From Ciceribacter sp. L1K22 (GTDB lineage: Bacteria; Pseudomonadota; Alphaproteobacteria; Rhizobiales; Rhizobiaceae), in the NCBI RefSeq assembly GCF_017599385.1, contig NZ_JAGFPK010000001.1, positions 250,177 to 314,176 of the forward strand: a DNA stretch of 64,000 nucleotides, read 5' to 3'. The translations under genes were made by a program, and so were the position numbers. The notes beneath the pieces are model-generated. The model did no database searches, was not told where the DNA came from, and worked only from the letters and a program-made list of their open reading frames with translations. Positions 1 through 9,469 of the stretch are shown one piece after another (positions within the stretch are counted from its first letter, which is position 1; each line of letters begins with the position of its first letter).

Positions 1-80
1 GGCATGGTGCGCGGCTGGAGGTCGGCAACAGGCCCGACGGTGGGGCCTATGCCACGATCATCTTCAACGACGGGGAGTGA
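1..80 (+). CDS. C-terminal fragment, probable sensor histidine kinase (partial)
   Basis: The frame that ends at the TGA at 78-80 reads HGARLEVGNRPDGGAYATII and then FNDGE. A His-Gly-x-x-Leu-x-Val stretch followed by a Gly-Gly and an alternating hydrophobic strand is typical of the end of the HATPase_c (catalytic ATP-binding) domain of sensor kinases. Only about 25 residues are inside the window, so sensor type and partner are unknown. The gene converges on the short-chain dehydrogenase gene, with six bases between the stop codons. The kinase call is an inference from a short segment. Confidence 0.5.
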   Translation, partial: HGARLEVGNRPDGGAYATIIFNDGE

Positions 81-86
81 CTTGGG

Positions 87-788
87 TCAGACCGCGCGGG
101 TGAGCCCGCCGTCGACGCGGATGTTCTGGCCGGTGATGTAGCCGGCTCCGTCGGAGGCGAGGAAGGCGACGGTGGCGGCGATTTCCTCGCTGGTGCCGTA
201 GCGCTTCATCGGCACGCCCTCACGCCGCTCCTCGGTTTTCGGCAGGCTGTCGATCCACCCGGGCAGCACATTGTTCATGCGCACATTGTCGGCGGCATAG
301 GTGTCGGCGAAGATCTTGGTGAAGGCGGCAAGCCCCGAGCGAAAGACGGCCGAGGTCGGGAACATCGAGGACGGCTCGAAGGCCCAGGCGGTGGAGATGT
401 TGATGATCGTGCCCGACTTCTGCGCCTGCATGACGGGCGTGACGAGGCGGGTCGGGCGGATGACATTCAGGAGATAGACCTCCATGCCGGTCGCCCACTG
501 CTCGTCGGTGATATCGAGAATGGATGCGCGGGGACCATGTCCGGCGCTGTTGACGAGCACATCGATGCGGCCGAAGCGCTCCATGGTGCCGTCGACGAGA
601 CGCTGGAGGTCTTCGGGCGAGCGGTTGGAGCCGGTGACGCCAAAACCGCCGAGTTCGACGGCCAGCGCCTCGCCCTTGCCGGAGGACGAGAGGATCGCGA
701 CCTTGTAACCGTCGGCGGCAAGACGCCTGGCGCATGCCGCGCCCATTCCGCTTCCACCCGCCGTGACGATCGCGACCTTATCTGACAT
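87..788 (-). CDS. Short-chain dehydrogenase/reductase (SDR) family oxidoreductase
   Basis: A cytoplasmic NAD(P)-dependent oxidoreductase of about 233 residues, the normal size for classical SDRs. The N-terminus has the Rossmann TAGGSGMG cofactor loop (TGxxxGxG type), followed by LVNSAGHG (the NAG-type motif) near residue 80. The active site is atypical: the usual Tyr-x-x-x-Lys is not obvious, because the segment after the catalytic-Ser strand (IINISTAWAF) reads FPTSAVFRSG where YxxxK is expected. The C-terminus ends in ITGQNIRVDGG, standard for the family. The start at 788 (MSDKVAIV) is preferred over an upstream ATG at 824 because GGGAGAA lies just upstream of it. The substrate cannot be deduced. 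The missing Tyr/Lys pair suggests a divergent or non-catalytic member. Confidence 0.82.
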   Translation of the reverse strand: MSDKVAIVTAGGSGMGAACARRLAADGYKVAILSSSGKGEALAVELGGFGVTGSNRSPEDLQRLVDGTMERFGRIDVLVNSAGHGPRASILDITDEQWATGMEVYLLNVIRPTRLVTPVMQAQKSGTIINISTAWAFEPSSMFPTSAVFRSGLAAFTKIFADTYAADNVRMNNVLPGWIDSLPKTEERREGVPMKRYGTSEEIAATVAFLASDGAGYITGQNIRVDGGLTRAV

Positions 789-914
789 TCCGCATTCTCC
801 CTGCTTATTTGAGAGCGCGATCATTTCGACCGGGTGGCGGATTGTCGAGTCAGAAAAAGTGAAGCCGGCGCGGTTCGTCGCGCCGGCTTCACCGCAATGG
901 ACTGTCGGACGCGC

Positions 915-1325
915 TTACCAGCTGCGGACGTCGAGCACGCGATCCTTGTGGGCCGGATGCGTGGAGAAGACGAAGATGCGGTCGAGCTCCTTCTGCGTCA
1001 GCAGGCGCAGGAAGCGGATCTCCGCAGTGTTGTTGGCGAAGGTCTTCATCAGGATGGCGCCGACCTTGCTGATGCGGGCATCCGGGATGTCGAAATAGAA
1101 TTGTTTGGGCAGATCGACCTTGGTGATGAAGGCGACGATCGCGCCGCTCAAGGAAATACGGATAACATCGCAACGGCGGGCCGCCATATGGGTCATGCCG
1201 TTTTCGGTGTACTCAAGACGGCCGGCGTTCATCGTGTCTTCCATGCGGAACCGGTTCTCCCGGTCGTACATGAAGGACTCCTCGCGCTGCAGATAGGTCG
1301 TCGACGGACGATTCGCCGTGGCCAT
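915..1325 (-). CDS. PilZ-like domain protein
   Basis: A small soluble protein of about 136 residues. The middle contains ARRCDVIRISLSGA, which resembles the PilZ pattern (an Arg cluster followed by a strand with x-S-x-x-G), followed by alternating beta strands as in PilZ barrels. The Asp/Asn usually found before the S-x-x-G is Arg here, so binding of cyclic di-GMP is uncertain. The start at 1325 (MATANRPS) has GGGGCA upstream and is preferred over the ATG at 1355. The gene stands alone between the SDR gene and the agl operon. A PilZ protein near a motility locus would fit motile/sessile control, but that link is only positional. Confidence 0.6.
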   Translation of the reverse strand: MATANRPSTTYLQREESFMYDRENRFRMEDTMNAGRLEYTENGMTHMAARRCDVIRISLSGAIVAFITKVDLPKQFYFDIPDARISKVGAILMKTFANNTAEIRFLRLLTQKELDRIFVFSTHPAHKDRVLDVRSW

Positions 1326-1461
1326 GTGTTTGCCCCATATTTCTTGTTGAACCACACCGCCAAAATAGCGGATGAGATTTAACAGTTGGTATGAGCATAC
1401 GGCCAGAAATCGCCTTGCGGCGCGGCAGAATTCAACATGGATAACAATCCGTTACCGGAAT

Positions 1462-2550
<1,089 letters not shown>

Positions 2551-2564
2551 GCTCTTTCCTCCCT

Positions 2565-4220
2565 TTAGGCGTGGCGCGCGAAATAGGCGCTCCAGGCCGG
2601 CAGATGCACCTTTTGGTTTTCTATCTTGCTGTCGAAGCCGTGGCCACTCAAGGTTTGCCACTCCCCTTCCGGCATGCCAGCGACGGCGGGTTCGGCCGAC
2701 ATGTTGAACATGCAGAGGATGGTTTCGTTGCCCATGGTCCGGCGATAGGTCAGGACGCTGCCCTCTACCGGATTGAAGGCGATGCCACCCTTGGCAAAGG
2801 CGGGAAATTCGCGGCGGAAGGCGAGGAAGCGACGATAGTGCTCCAGCACCGTCTCCGGCTTGCCTTCCTGGGTGTCGACGGCCTTCAGCACATGCTCGAC
2901 CGGGATGGGCAGCCATGTCTTGTCGGCGGTCGAGAAACCGGCATTCTGCGAGCGGCTGTCCCAGACCATCGGCGTGCGGCAGCCGTCGCGGCCCTTGAAT
3001 TCCGGCCAGAACTGGATGCCGTAGGGGTCCTGCAAATCCTCGAAGGCGATGTCGGCCTCGGTGAGGCCGAGTTCCTCGCCCTGGTAGATGCAGACCGAGC
3101 CGCGCTGGGTGAGAAGTATCGAAGCCAGCAGCTTGGCGAAGGCGTCGCGATCGACGACATCGAGGCCCCAGCGGCTGACATGGCGCACGACATCATGGTT
3201 CGAGAACGCCCAGCAAGCCCAACCTTCCGGCGCGGCATCGGCGAAGGCCTTCTGCACCTCGCCGACGCGAGCCGGGGTCAGCGCATCGGGCGCCAGGAAT
3301 TCGAAGGCGTAGCACATCTGCATCTTGTCGTCGCCGGAGGTGTATTCGCCGACGATTTCGAGACCGCGCTGGCTGTCGCCCACCTCGCCGACGGCTGCGA
3401 TCGCCGGGAACTCATCAAGCACGGCGCGGAAGCGCTTCAGGAATGCAATGTTTTCCGGGCGGTTCTTGTCGTAGATGTGTTCCTGGAAATTGTAGGGATT
3501 GACCGCGGGCGCCGTCGAGGCGTTGCGGCGTTCCGGGGCGAGAGCTGGGTTGTCGCGCAGTTCCTTGTCGTGGAAATAGAAGTTGATGGTGTCGAGACGG
3601 AAGCCATCGACGCCGCGGCGCAGCCAGAAGCGGACGCTCTCCAGCAACGTATTCTGAACGTCCGGGTTGTGGAGGTTGAGGTCCGGCTGGGAGGTCAGGA
3701 AGTTGTGCAGGTAATACTGCATGCGGGTGGGGTCCCACTGCCAGGCGGACCCGCCAAAGATCGACAGCCAGTTGTTGGGCGGCGTGCCATCCGGCTTCGG
3801 ATCAGACCAGACATACCAGTCGGCCTTCGGATTGGTCTTGCTCGAGCGGCTTTCGACGAACCAGGCATGCTGGTCGGAGGTGTGGGAGATGACGAGATCG
3901 ATCATCACCTTGATGCCGAGACGATGCGCCTCCGCGATGACGCCGTCGAAATCCGAGAGCGAGCCGAACATCGGATCGACGTCCAGATAGTCGGAGACAT
4001 CGTAACCGAAATCCTTCATCGGCGACTTGAAGAAGGGCGAGATCCAGATGGCGTCGGCGCCGAGGGCCGCGATATGCGGAAGACGGGCGGTGATGCCCTT
4101 GAGATCGCCGATGCCGTCACCATTCGAATCCTGGTAGGAGCGAGGATAGATCTGGTAGATGACGGCGCCCCGCCACCAGTCCTTGTCGGGGCTCATGACG
4201 GTCTGGGAAACTGAACTCAT
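2565..4220 (-). CDS. aglA: Alpha-glucosidase, glycoside hydrolase family 13
   Basis: A cytoplasmic enzyme of 551 residues that hydrolyses imported alpha-glucosides such as sucrose, maltose or trehalose to monosaccharides. The GH13 conserved regions are in order: DLVISHTSDQH near 108-118, GVDGFRLDTINF with the nucleophile Asp210, AVGEVGD with the acid/base Glu279, and FSNHDVVRH with the transition-state Asp343. The (beta/alpha)8 barrel is followed by a short beta domain. It lies between the permease gene aglG and aglK, as in the S. meliloti agl operon. The neighbours decide between alpha-glucosidase and oligo-1,6-glucosidase activity; the exact substrate range cannot be read from sequence. Confidence 0.92.
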   Translation of the reverse strand: MSSVSQTVMSPDKDWWRGAVIYQIYPRSYQDSNGDGIGDLKGITARLPHIAALGADAIWISPFFKSPMKDFGYDVSDYLDVDPMFGSLSDFDGVIAEAHRLGIKVMIDLVISHTSDQHAWFVESRSSKTNPKADWYVWSDPKPDGTPPNNWLSIFGGSAWQWDPTRMQYYLHNFLTSQPDLNLHNPDVQNTLLESVRFWLRRGVDGFRLDTINFYFHDKELRDNPALAPERRNASTAPAVNPYNFQEHIYDKNRPENIAFLKRFRAVLDEFPAIAAVGEVGDSQRGLEIVGEYTSGDDKMQMCYAFEFLAPDALTPARVGEVQKAFADAAPEGWACWAFSNHDVVRHVSRWGLDVVDRDAFAKLLASILLTQRGSVCIYQGEELGLTEADIAFEDLQDPYGIQFWPEFKGRDGCRTPMVWDSRSQNAGFSTADKTWLPIPVEHVLKAVDTQEGKPETVLEHYRRFLAFRREFPAFAKGGIAFNPVEGSVLTYRRTMGNETILCMFNMSAEPAVAGMPEGEWQTLSGHGFDSKIENQKVHLPAWSAYFARHA

Positions 4221-4275
4221 TTAGATATTCCTGTTGGCATTCTTGCCTATCGGCATTCCTGGATTTTGTGCTCCG

Positions 4276-5439
4276 TCATCCACCCTTGACGGAGCCGGCG
4301 AGCAGGCCGCGCACGAGATAGCGCTGCATGAAGAAGAAGACGAGAAGCGGCAGCGCGATCGACACGAAGGCGGCTGTCGCGAGGATTTCCCAATTGCCGC
4401 CGCGCGTGCCTAGGAGTTCGACGATCTGGTTGGTCATGACCGTGGTCTCCCCTGTCGCGTCGATCAGGAAGACCTTGGCGACCAGCAGGTCGTTCCAGGT
4501 CCAGAGGAACTGGAAGATGGCGAAGGAGGCGAGCGCCGGGAAGGAAAGCGGCAGGATGATGCGCGTGAAGATCTGGAAATCGGTGGCGCCATCGACCTTG
4601 GCGCATTCGATGATGTCACGCGGCAGCCCGACCATGTAATTGCGCAGCAGATAGATCGCGAGCGGCAGGCCGAACCCGGTATGGGCAAGCCAGACGCCGA
4701 GATAGCCCTTGCCGATGCCGATGGCGAGATGAAGCCGGAGCAGCGGTATGAGCGCGAGTTGTAGCGGCACGACCAGCAACGCGACGATTGCGGCGATCAG
4801 CAATGCGCGTCCCGGAAATTCCATCCAGGCAAGCGCATAGGCCGCGAAGGCGGCGATCAGGATCGGGATCACTGTCGCGGGGATCGTCACCGTCAGCGTG
4901 TTGAAGAAGGCCTTCGACATCGAGTCCGTCGTCGAGCCGGAGAACAGCACGGTGTAATAGTTGTCGAGCGTGAACTTCGGCGGGACGGTGGCCGTGACGA
5001 ACAGGCGTTCACCGCGACTTCCGGTGAACTCGACATTGTTCTCAAGTCGGTAATCGCCGTTTTCCTGGACCGTGACGCGGCCGTCCTCGCCCATGTCGGC
5101 GGTATCGCCCGGCGCGTAGGCGTCGATCGCCTGCGAGGAGGTTCCCCACGCCGAGATCGTGGTTTCCGCGGCATTGCCGTTCTCAGCCAGCAGATTGCCC
5201 TGGATGACGAAGAGGTTACCCTCCTGCGTCTGCGTCGAAGGGGCGGCAGCGCGAACGACGAGGTTCTGCTCCTGCGGGAAGAGCGCGGTCCACCAGCCGC
5301 TGGTCGCGATCTGGTCCGCCGTGCGGAACGAGGAGATGAAGAGGCCGGCCGTGGGCAGGAGCCACAGCAGAACCAGTGCCACGACGGAGATATGAACCGC
5401 CCAGACGAGACCGGATTTCTTGCCGACGATGGTAGCCAT
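4276..5439 (-). CDS. aglG: Alpha-glucoside ABC transporter inner-membrane permease (MalG type)
   Basis: The second permease subunit, 387 residues. One transmembrane helix lies near residues 12-35 and the others are in the C-terminal 210 residues. The EAA loop, which docks the ATPase, is DIIECAKVDGATDFQIFTRI. Between the first helix and the core, roughly residues 57-155, is a hydrophilic insert rich in Gly, Asn, Asp and Thr that should face the periplasm. Ordinary MalG-type proteins (about 280 residues) lack it. The insert accounts for the extra length and may form part of the docking surface for AglE. The gene follows aglF after 15 bases. Confidence 0.9.
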   Translation of the reverse strand: MATIVGKKSGLVWAVHISVVALVLLWLLPTAGLFISSFRTADQIATSGWWTALFPQEQNLVVRAAAPSTQTQEGNLFVIQGNLLAENGNAAETTISAWGTSSQAIDAYAPGDTADMGEDGRVTVQENGDYRLENNVEFTGSRGERLFVTATVPPKFTLDNYYTVLFSGSTTDSMSKAFFNTLTVTIPATVIPILIAAFAAYALAWMEFPGRALLIAAIVALLVVPLQLALIPLLRLHLAIGIGKGYLGVWLAHTGFGLPLAIYLLRNYMVGLPRDIIECAKVDGATDFQIFTRIILPLSFPALASFAIFQFLWTWNDLLVAKVFLIDATGETTVMTNQIVELLGTRGGNWEILATAAFVSIALPLLVFFFMQRYLVRGLLAGSVKGG

Positions 5440-5454
5440 TTTTCCGCCCTCCCC

Positions 5455-6696
5455 TCAGCGCATTTCTTTGCGTGCGTTGTAGACGTTCCAGACCAGGATC
5501 GGCAGGACGAGCAGCATGATGACCATGGCGCTCGCCGAGCCCACGCCCCAGTCGTTGGAACGGAACAGCTTGTCGTACATGTAATTGGCGAGGACCTGGG
5601 TCTCCCACTGGCCGTTGGTCATGGCGAAGACGATGTCGAAGACCTTGAGCACCACGAGCGTGATCGTGGTCCAGACGACGACCACCGTTCCCATGATCTG
5701 CGGCACCTTGATCTTGAAGAAGATCTCGAAGTCGTTGGCGCCGTCGATGACGGCCGCCTCGATGGTCTCTTCCGGAATGCCGCGCAGCGCGGCCGAAAGG
5801 ATGACCATGGCGAACCCGGTCTGGATCCAGATCAGCACGACCATCAGGAAGAAGTTGTTCCAGAACGGAATGGTAAGCCAGGTCTGCGGTTCGCCATAGG
5901 GGAAGTTGAAGGTGAAGACCGAATAGACCGAATGCAGCGACAGATAGCAGAGCCAGAGGCCAAAGAGCGCCAGCACGATGCGGACCACGAGGCCCCAAGC
6001 GCTGCTGCCGCCGCGGCGGCCGACGCCCCACACGAGCGGGTGCAGTGCCTGATAGATTCCGTAGAGCACGAAGGCCGTGAAGGAAAGAAGGATCAGCGCC
6101 GGCAGAATGCGCAGAACGAGGACCGTTTCCCAGCCGCCATCGAAGGAAAGCCACAGCGCGTTCAGGATGCCAATCTGCTCCTGACCCGCGGCGCGGGTGT
6201 CGTAGACCAGCTTGAAGATGACCGAGGCGCCGACGAAGGAGATCGCCATCGGCATGAAGATCAGTGACTTGGCGATGCTGCCCCAGGAAATCCGGTCGGT
6301 GAGCTGGGCGGCCAGCAACCCGACCGCGGTCGAGGCCGCCGGCACGACGATCAGCCATAGCATGTTGTTATAGATCGCTTCCCAGAACTTCGGCTCGCTG
6401 ACCATGCGCTCGTAATTGGCGAGGCCCACAAAGGCACCGCCGGCGCTGCGGTCGCTGACCGAAAGCCAGAGCGTGGCGACCACCGGATAGGCGAGATAGA
6501 GGCCGAGGGCGAAGATCGCGGGAAACAGAAAGAGCCAGGGCCGGACGATATTGGCCCGGTTGATGTTGCGGCCGGCATTGGGGCCGGAGGAAGGGAACAG
6601 AACCCTGTCGAGGAACATGTTCGACAGGTAGAAATAACCGACACATCCGCCGACGCCGACGATGATGGTGATCAGGGCCTGCAATGCTGGATTCAT
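5455..6696 (-). CDS. aglF: Alpha-glucoside ABC transporter inner-membrane permease (MalF type)
   Basis: The first permease subunit, 413 residues with about eight hydrophobic helices. Two N-terminal helices (residues 5-25 and 50-72) precede the six-helix CUT1 core. The EAA loop is ETIEAAVIDGANDFEIFFKI near residues 315-335, where the AglK ATPase docks. The start at 6696 has AGGGGACATCA upstream. It is transcribed with aglE, aglG, aglA and aglK, and the 91-base gap to aglE is the largest in the operon, which is common after a binding-protein gene that must be made in excess. Confidence 0.9.
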   Translation of the reverse strand: MNPALQALITIIVGVGGCVGYFYLSNMFLDRVLFPSSGPNAGRNINRANIVRPWLFLFPAIFALGLYLAYPVVATLWLSVSDRSAGGAFVGLANYERMVSEPKFWEAIYNNMLWLIVVPAASTAVGLLAAQLTDRISWGSIAKSLIFMPMAISFVGASVIFKLVYDTRAAGQEQIGILNALWLSFDGGWETVLVLRILPALILLSFTAFVLYGIYQALHPLVWGVGRRGGSSAWGLVVRIVLALFGLWLCYLSLHSVYSVFTFNFPYGEPQTWLTIPFWNNFFLMVVLIWIQTGFAMVILSAALRGIPEETIEAAVIDGANDFEIFFKIKVPQIMGTVVVVWTTITLVVLKVFDIVFAMTNGQWETQVLANYMYDKLFRSNDWGVGSASAMVIMLLVLPILVWNVYNARKEMR

Positions 6697-6787
6697 GTTG
6701 ATGTCCCCTCTGCCTGCCTTTTCTTTTTATGGGACCGTCCGGGTGCGAGACCCGGACGGTCATCATTCGATGCCTAAAGGCGATCGC

Positions 6788-8140
6788 TTACTTCAGGCCA
6801 TCCCAGGAGGTCTGGATCGACTTGGCGACTTCCTCGGCGGACTTGCCACCGACATAGTCGACCATACCCGTCCAGAAGCTGCCGGCACCGACGGCACCCG
6901 GCATCAGGTCGGAACCATCGAAGCGGAAGGTGGTGGCCTGCAGCAGGATGTCGTTCATCTTGCGGACGGTCGGATCGGTGAAGACTTCCGGATTGACGCC
7001 CTTGTACGGAGTGAGGAAGCCCTTCTGGGCCATCCAGATCTCGTGCGCGATCGGCGACTTCAGGAACTCGATGAAGGCGCGAGCGGCCTTGCTGTCCTTG
7101 GTGATCGTGAAGGTGGTGCCGGCGCCGAGAACCGGGTTGCCGAGATCCTTCTCCGCGTAGGACGGGAAGTAGAAGAAGTCCGCGTCCTCGCCGACAACCG
7201 TGCCCTCGGGGAAGAAGGACGGAATGAACGACGCCTGACGGTGCATGTAGCACTGCGGCGGCGATGCGAAGAGGCCCTTCGGGCTGTCGCGGAAGTCGGT
7301 CGAGGCAACTGCACCGGCGCCGCCAGCGACGAACTTGTCGTTTTTCGCGAACCAGCCGAATTCCTCGATGGCATTGACGACGACCGGATCGTCGAACTTC
7401 ATCTCGTTCGTCACCCACTTGTCGTAGTTTTCCGGCGAGGTGGTGCGCAGCATCATGTCCTCGACCCAGTCGGTGGCCGGCCAGCCGGTGGCGGCGCCCG
7501 AGCCGAGACCGATGCACCACGGAGTGCCGCCATCGGCAACGATCTTCTCCGTCAGCGCCTTTAGCTCTTCCATGGTCTTCGGCACTTCATAGCCGGCATC
7601 CTCGAAGTTCTCCGGCGAATACCAGACCAGCGACTTCAGGTCGGTCTTGAAGGGGAAGCCGTAGAAGGCGGTGTTGCCGTCCTTGCCGGCATAGGTTCCG
7701 AGATCGACCCAGGACTGGCCGGCAGCATAGTTTTCCTTGAGCCAATCGGCGTTTTCGGTGCCGAGATCGGTCAGGAAGCCGCGCTTGGCCATGTCGGACG
7801 CCAGACCCGGCTGCGGGAAGATGGCGATGTTCGGAGCGGAGCCGGCTTCCAGGTCAACGACGATCTGCTGTTCGAAGCTGTCGGAACCTGTGTAGCGGAC
7901 GTCAGCGCCGGTGGCTTCGGCGAAGTAGGCGAGAACGCTCTCGACCAGCTCCTGGTCCGGACCGAGCCAGGGGCCGAAAATGGTGATCTGCTCGCCGTTG
8001 AGCTGAGTCTTCTTCAGCTCCTCATAGCTTGCCCAGTTGAACTTGGAATCCTCGCCCGGCGCGAACTTCAGTTCGGCGGCATGAACGGAGCCGGCGAGAA
8101 GTGCGGCGGCGGCGACCGTCAGTAGAAACGTCTTCTTCAT
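6788..8140 (-). CDS. aglE: Alpha-glucoside ABC transporter periplasmic substrate-binding protein
   Basis: Extracellular solute-binding protein family 1, 450 residues. It begins with a clear Sec signal peptide (MKKTFLLTVAAAALLAGSVHA) with likely cleavage after AHA-type residues before AELKFAPG. The mature part captures alpha-glucosides in the periplasm and delivers them to AglF/AglG. It is the first gene of a leftward operon and is divergent from aglR. The intergenic region carries two LacI-type palindromes, so it should be repressed by AglR and induced by its sugars. The assignment rests on the full agl gene order and on the family-1 binding-protein character. Confidence 0.92.
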   Translation of the reverse strand: MKKTFLLTVAAAALLAGSVHAAELKFAPGEDSKFNWASYEELKKTQLNGEQITIFGPWLGPDQELVESVLAYFAEATGADVRYTGSDSFEQQIVVDLEAGSAPNIAIFPQPGLASDMAKRGFLTDLGTENADWLKENYAAGQSWVDLGTYAGKDGNTAFYGFPFKTDLKSLVWYSPENFEDAGYEVPKTMEELKALTEKIVADGGTPWCIGLGSGAATGWPATDWVEDMMLRTTSPENYDKWVTNEMKFDDPVVVNAIEEFGWFAKNDKFVAGGAGAVASTDFRDSPKGLFASPPQCYMHRQASFIPSFFPEGTVVGEDADFFYFPSYAEKDLGNPVLGAGTTFTITKDSKAARAFIEFLKSPIAHEIWMAQKGFLTPYKGVNPEVFTDPTVRKMNDILLQATTFRFDGSDLMPGAVGAGSFWTGMVDYVGGKSAEEVAKSIQTSWDGLK

Positions 8141-8207
8141 GTGATTTACCTCCCATCACATTTGTTGACCGTAGCAGCTTGCCCGGGACCGAGAAAGTAG
8201 GGCAACC

Positions 8208-8219
8208 CAAAGCGCTTTG
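8208..8219. promoter_or_regulatory. LacI-type operator 1 (aglE side)
   Basis: CAAAGCGCTTTG is a perfect 12-base palindrome with the central CG of LacI/GalR operators. It lies 68 bases upstream of the aglE start in the aglE-aglR intergenic region. Its binding by AglR is inferred. Confidence 0.75.
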
Positions 8220-8369
8220 ACAGCTGTCTACTTCCCATTCCGAGCGAAAAAGAGTCAAGTCCTTTTGTCCCGGCGGCGAAAAACGCCGCACCCTGAACAG
8301 TCGTTCCGCATCATGGCCCCCAATTGTCACATTTTCCAATTGTTTCGGGCGCCGGCCCTGTGAAATAAT

Positions 8370-8381
8370 CAAAACGCTTTG
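8370..8381. promoter_or_regulatory. LacI-type operator 2 (aglR side)
   Basis: CAAAACGCTTTG is a near copy of the palindrome at 8208-8219, with one mismatch. It lies 51 bases upstream of the aglR start. The centre-to-centre distance of 162 bases would allow looping between the divergent promoters, and autoregulation is likely. Confidence 0.7.
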
Positions 8382-8431
8382 GGCCGGGAGGCGGAGTCTG
8401 GCCAGGGCGATACGGGGAGGATTGCAGGATC

Positions 8432-9460
8432 GTGAACCTAAAGCAACTGTCACATCTTCTGGGGTTGTCGCAGACGACGATCAGTCGCGCGCTGAACGGC
8501 TATCCCGAGGTGAACGAGGAAACGCGCCAGCGGGTGCTGCAGGCGGCGAAGGAGACCGGATACCGGCCGAACCGGGCCGCACAGAGACTGGCGACCGGAC
8601 GCTCTGGCTCGATCGGACTGGTGATGCCGATCGCCGCCGGGCAGTATTCGGACGTGCATTTTGGCGAATTCCAGGTGGGGCTGGCGGAGGAAGCGCTGCG
8701 CCACGATTTCCATTTCGTCATCACGCCTGCCAACCCGCGCGACGAGGAGCAGGCGATCCGCTGGATGGTGGCGAGCGGCAATGTCGATGGCTACTACCTT
8801 GCCTATTTGCGCGAGAACGATCCGCGTATTGCCATGGCGCTGTCGCTCGACGTGCCGTTCATAGTGCACGGGCGATCGATCGGGATCGATGCCGACTATC
8901 CCTATCTCGACGTCGACAATCTGGGCGCCTTCCGCGATGCGGCGCGGCTGCTGCTCGACCTCGGGCATACGCGATTGGCCCTTCTGAACGGTCCGGAGGA
9001 CCTCGACTTCGCGATCAGGCGTCGCCAGGGCGTAGAAACCGCTCTAGCGGAGCGGGGCCTGACGCTGGACTCGAAGAATATCCGGCACATGCTGATGACC
9101 GACGAGCAAGGCCATCGGGCGATGGTGGAGCTTCTGGAGGGTGACAATCCGCCGACGGCTGTGCTCTGCGCCTCCACCGTGCTGGCGCTCGGTGCCGTTC
9201 GGGCGATCATGCGCGCGGGACTAACACTCGGCCGCGACATCTCGCTGATCGCGCATGACGACGAACTGCCTATGCTGAAACCCGAAAACTTCACGATTCC
9301 GCTGACCACGACGCGGTCGTCGCTGCGGGCTGCCGGCATCCGGGTGGCGCAACGGCTGATCGCCGAGATCAAGAAAAGCGAGCCCAGCCCGCCGAGACGG
9401 GAACTGTGGCAGGCCGATCTGGTGGTGCGGGCCTCGACCGGCCCGGCGCCCCGGAAGTAG
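8432..9460 (+). CDS. aglR: LacI-family transcriptional regulator of the agl operon
   Basis: A repressor of 342 residues. The N-terminus carries the LacI helix-turn-helix and hinge (LKQLSHLLGLSQTTISRALN, then NEETRQRVLQAA and GYRPNRAAQRLATGRS). The rest is a periplasmic-binding-protein-like sensor domain that probably binds an alpha-glucoside or its product. The GTG start at 8432 is chosen because the helix-turn-helix must begin at once; AGGA lies closely upstream and GGGGAGG farther upstream. It is divergent from aglE, with palindromic operators between them, and converges on folD. The ligand is inferred from context. Confidence 0.9.
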   Translation: MNLKQLSHLLGLSQTTISRALNGYPEVNEETRQRVLQAAKETGYRPNRAAQRLATGRSGSIGLVMPIAAGQYSDVHFGEFQVGLAEEALRHDFHFVITPANPRDEEQAIRWMVASGNVDGYYLAYLRENDPRIAMALSLDVPFIVHGRSIGIDADYPYLDVDNLGAFRDAARLLLDLGHTRLALLNGPEDLDFAIRRRQGVETALAERGLTLDSKNIRHMLMTDEQGHRAMVELLEGDNPPTAVLCASTVLALGAVRAIMRAGLTLGRDISLIAHDDELPMLKPENFTIPLTTTRSSLRAAGIRVAQRLIAEIKKSEPSPPRRELWQADLVVRASTGPAPRK

Positions 9461-9469
9461 CCCTCAAAC

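Noticed and set aside
2571..4214. 547-codon open frame on the plus strand opposite aglA
   Set aside because: It mirrors the codon structure of a clear GH13 gene; the translation has no family motif and is typical of high-G+C antisense frames.
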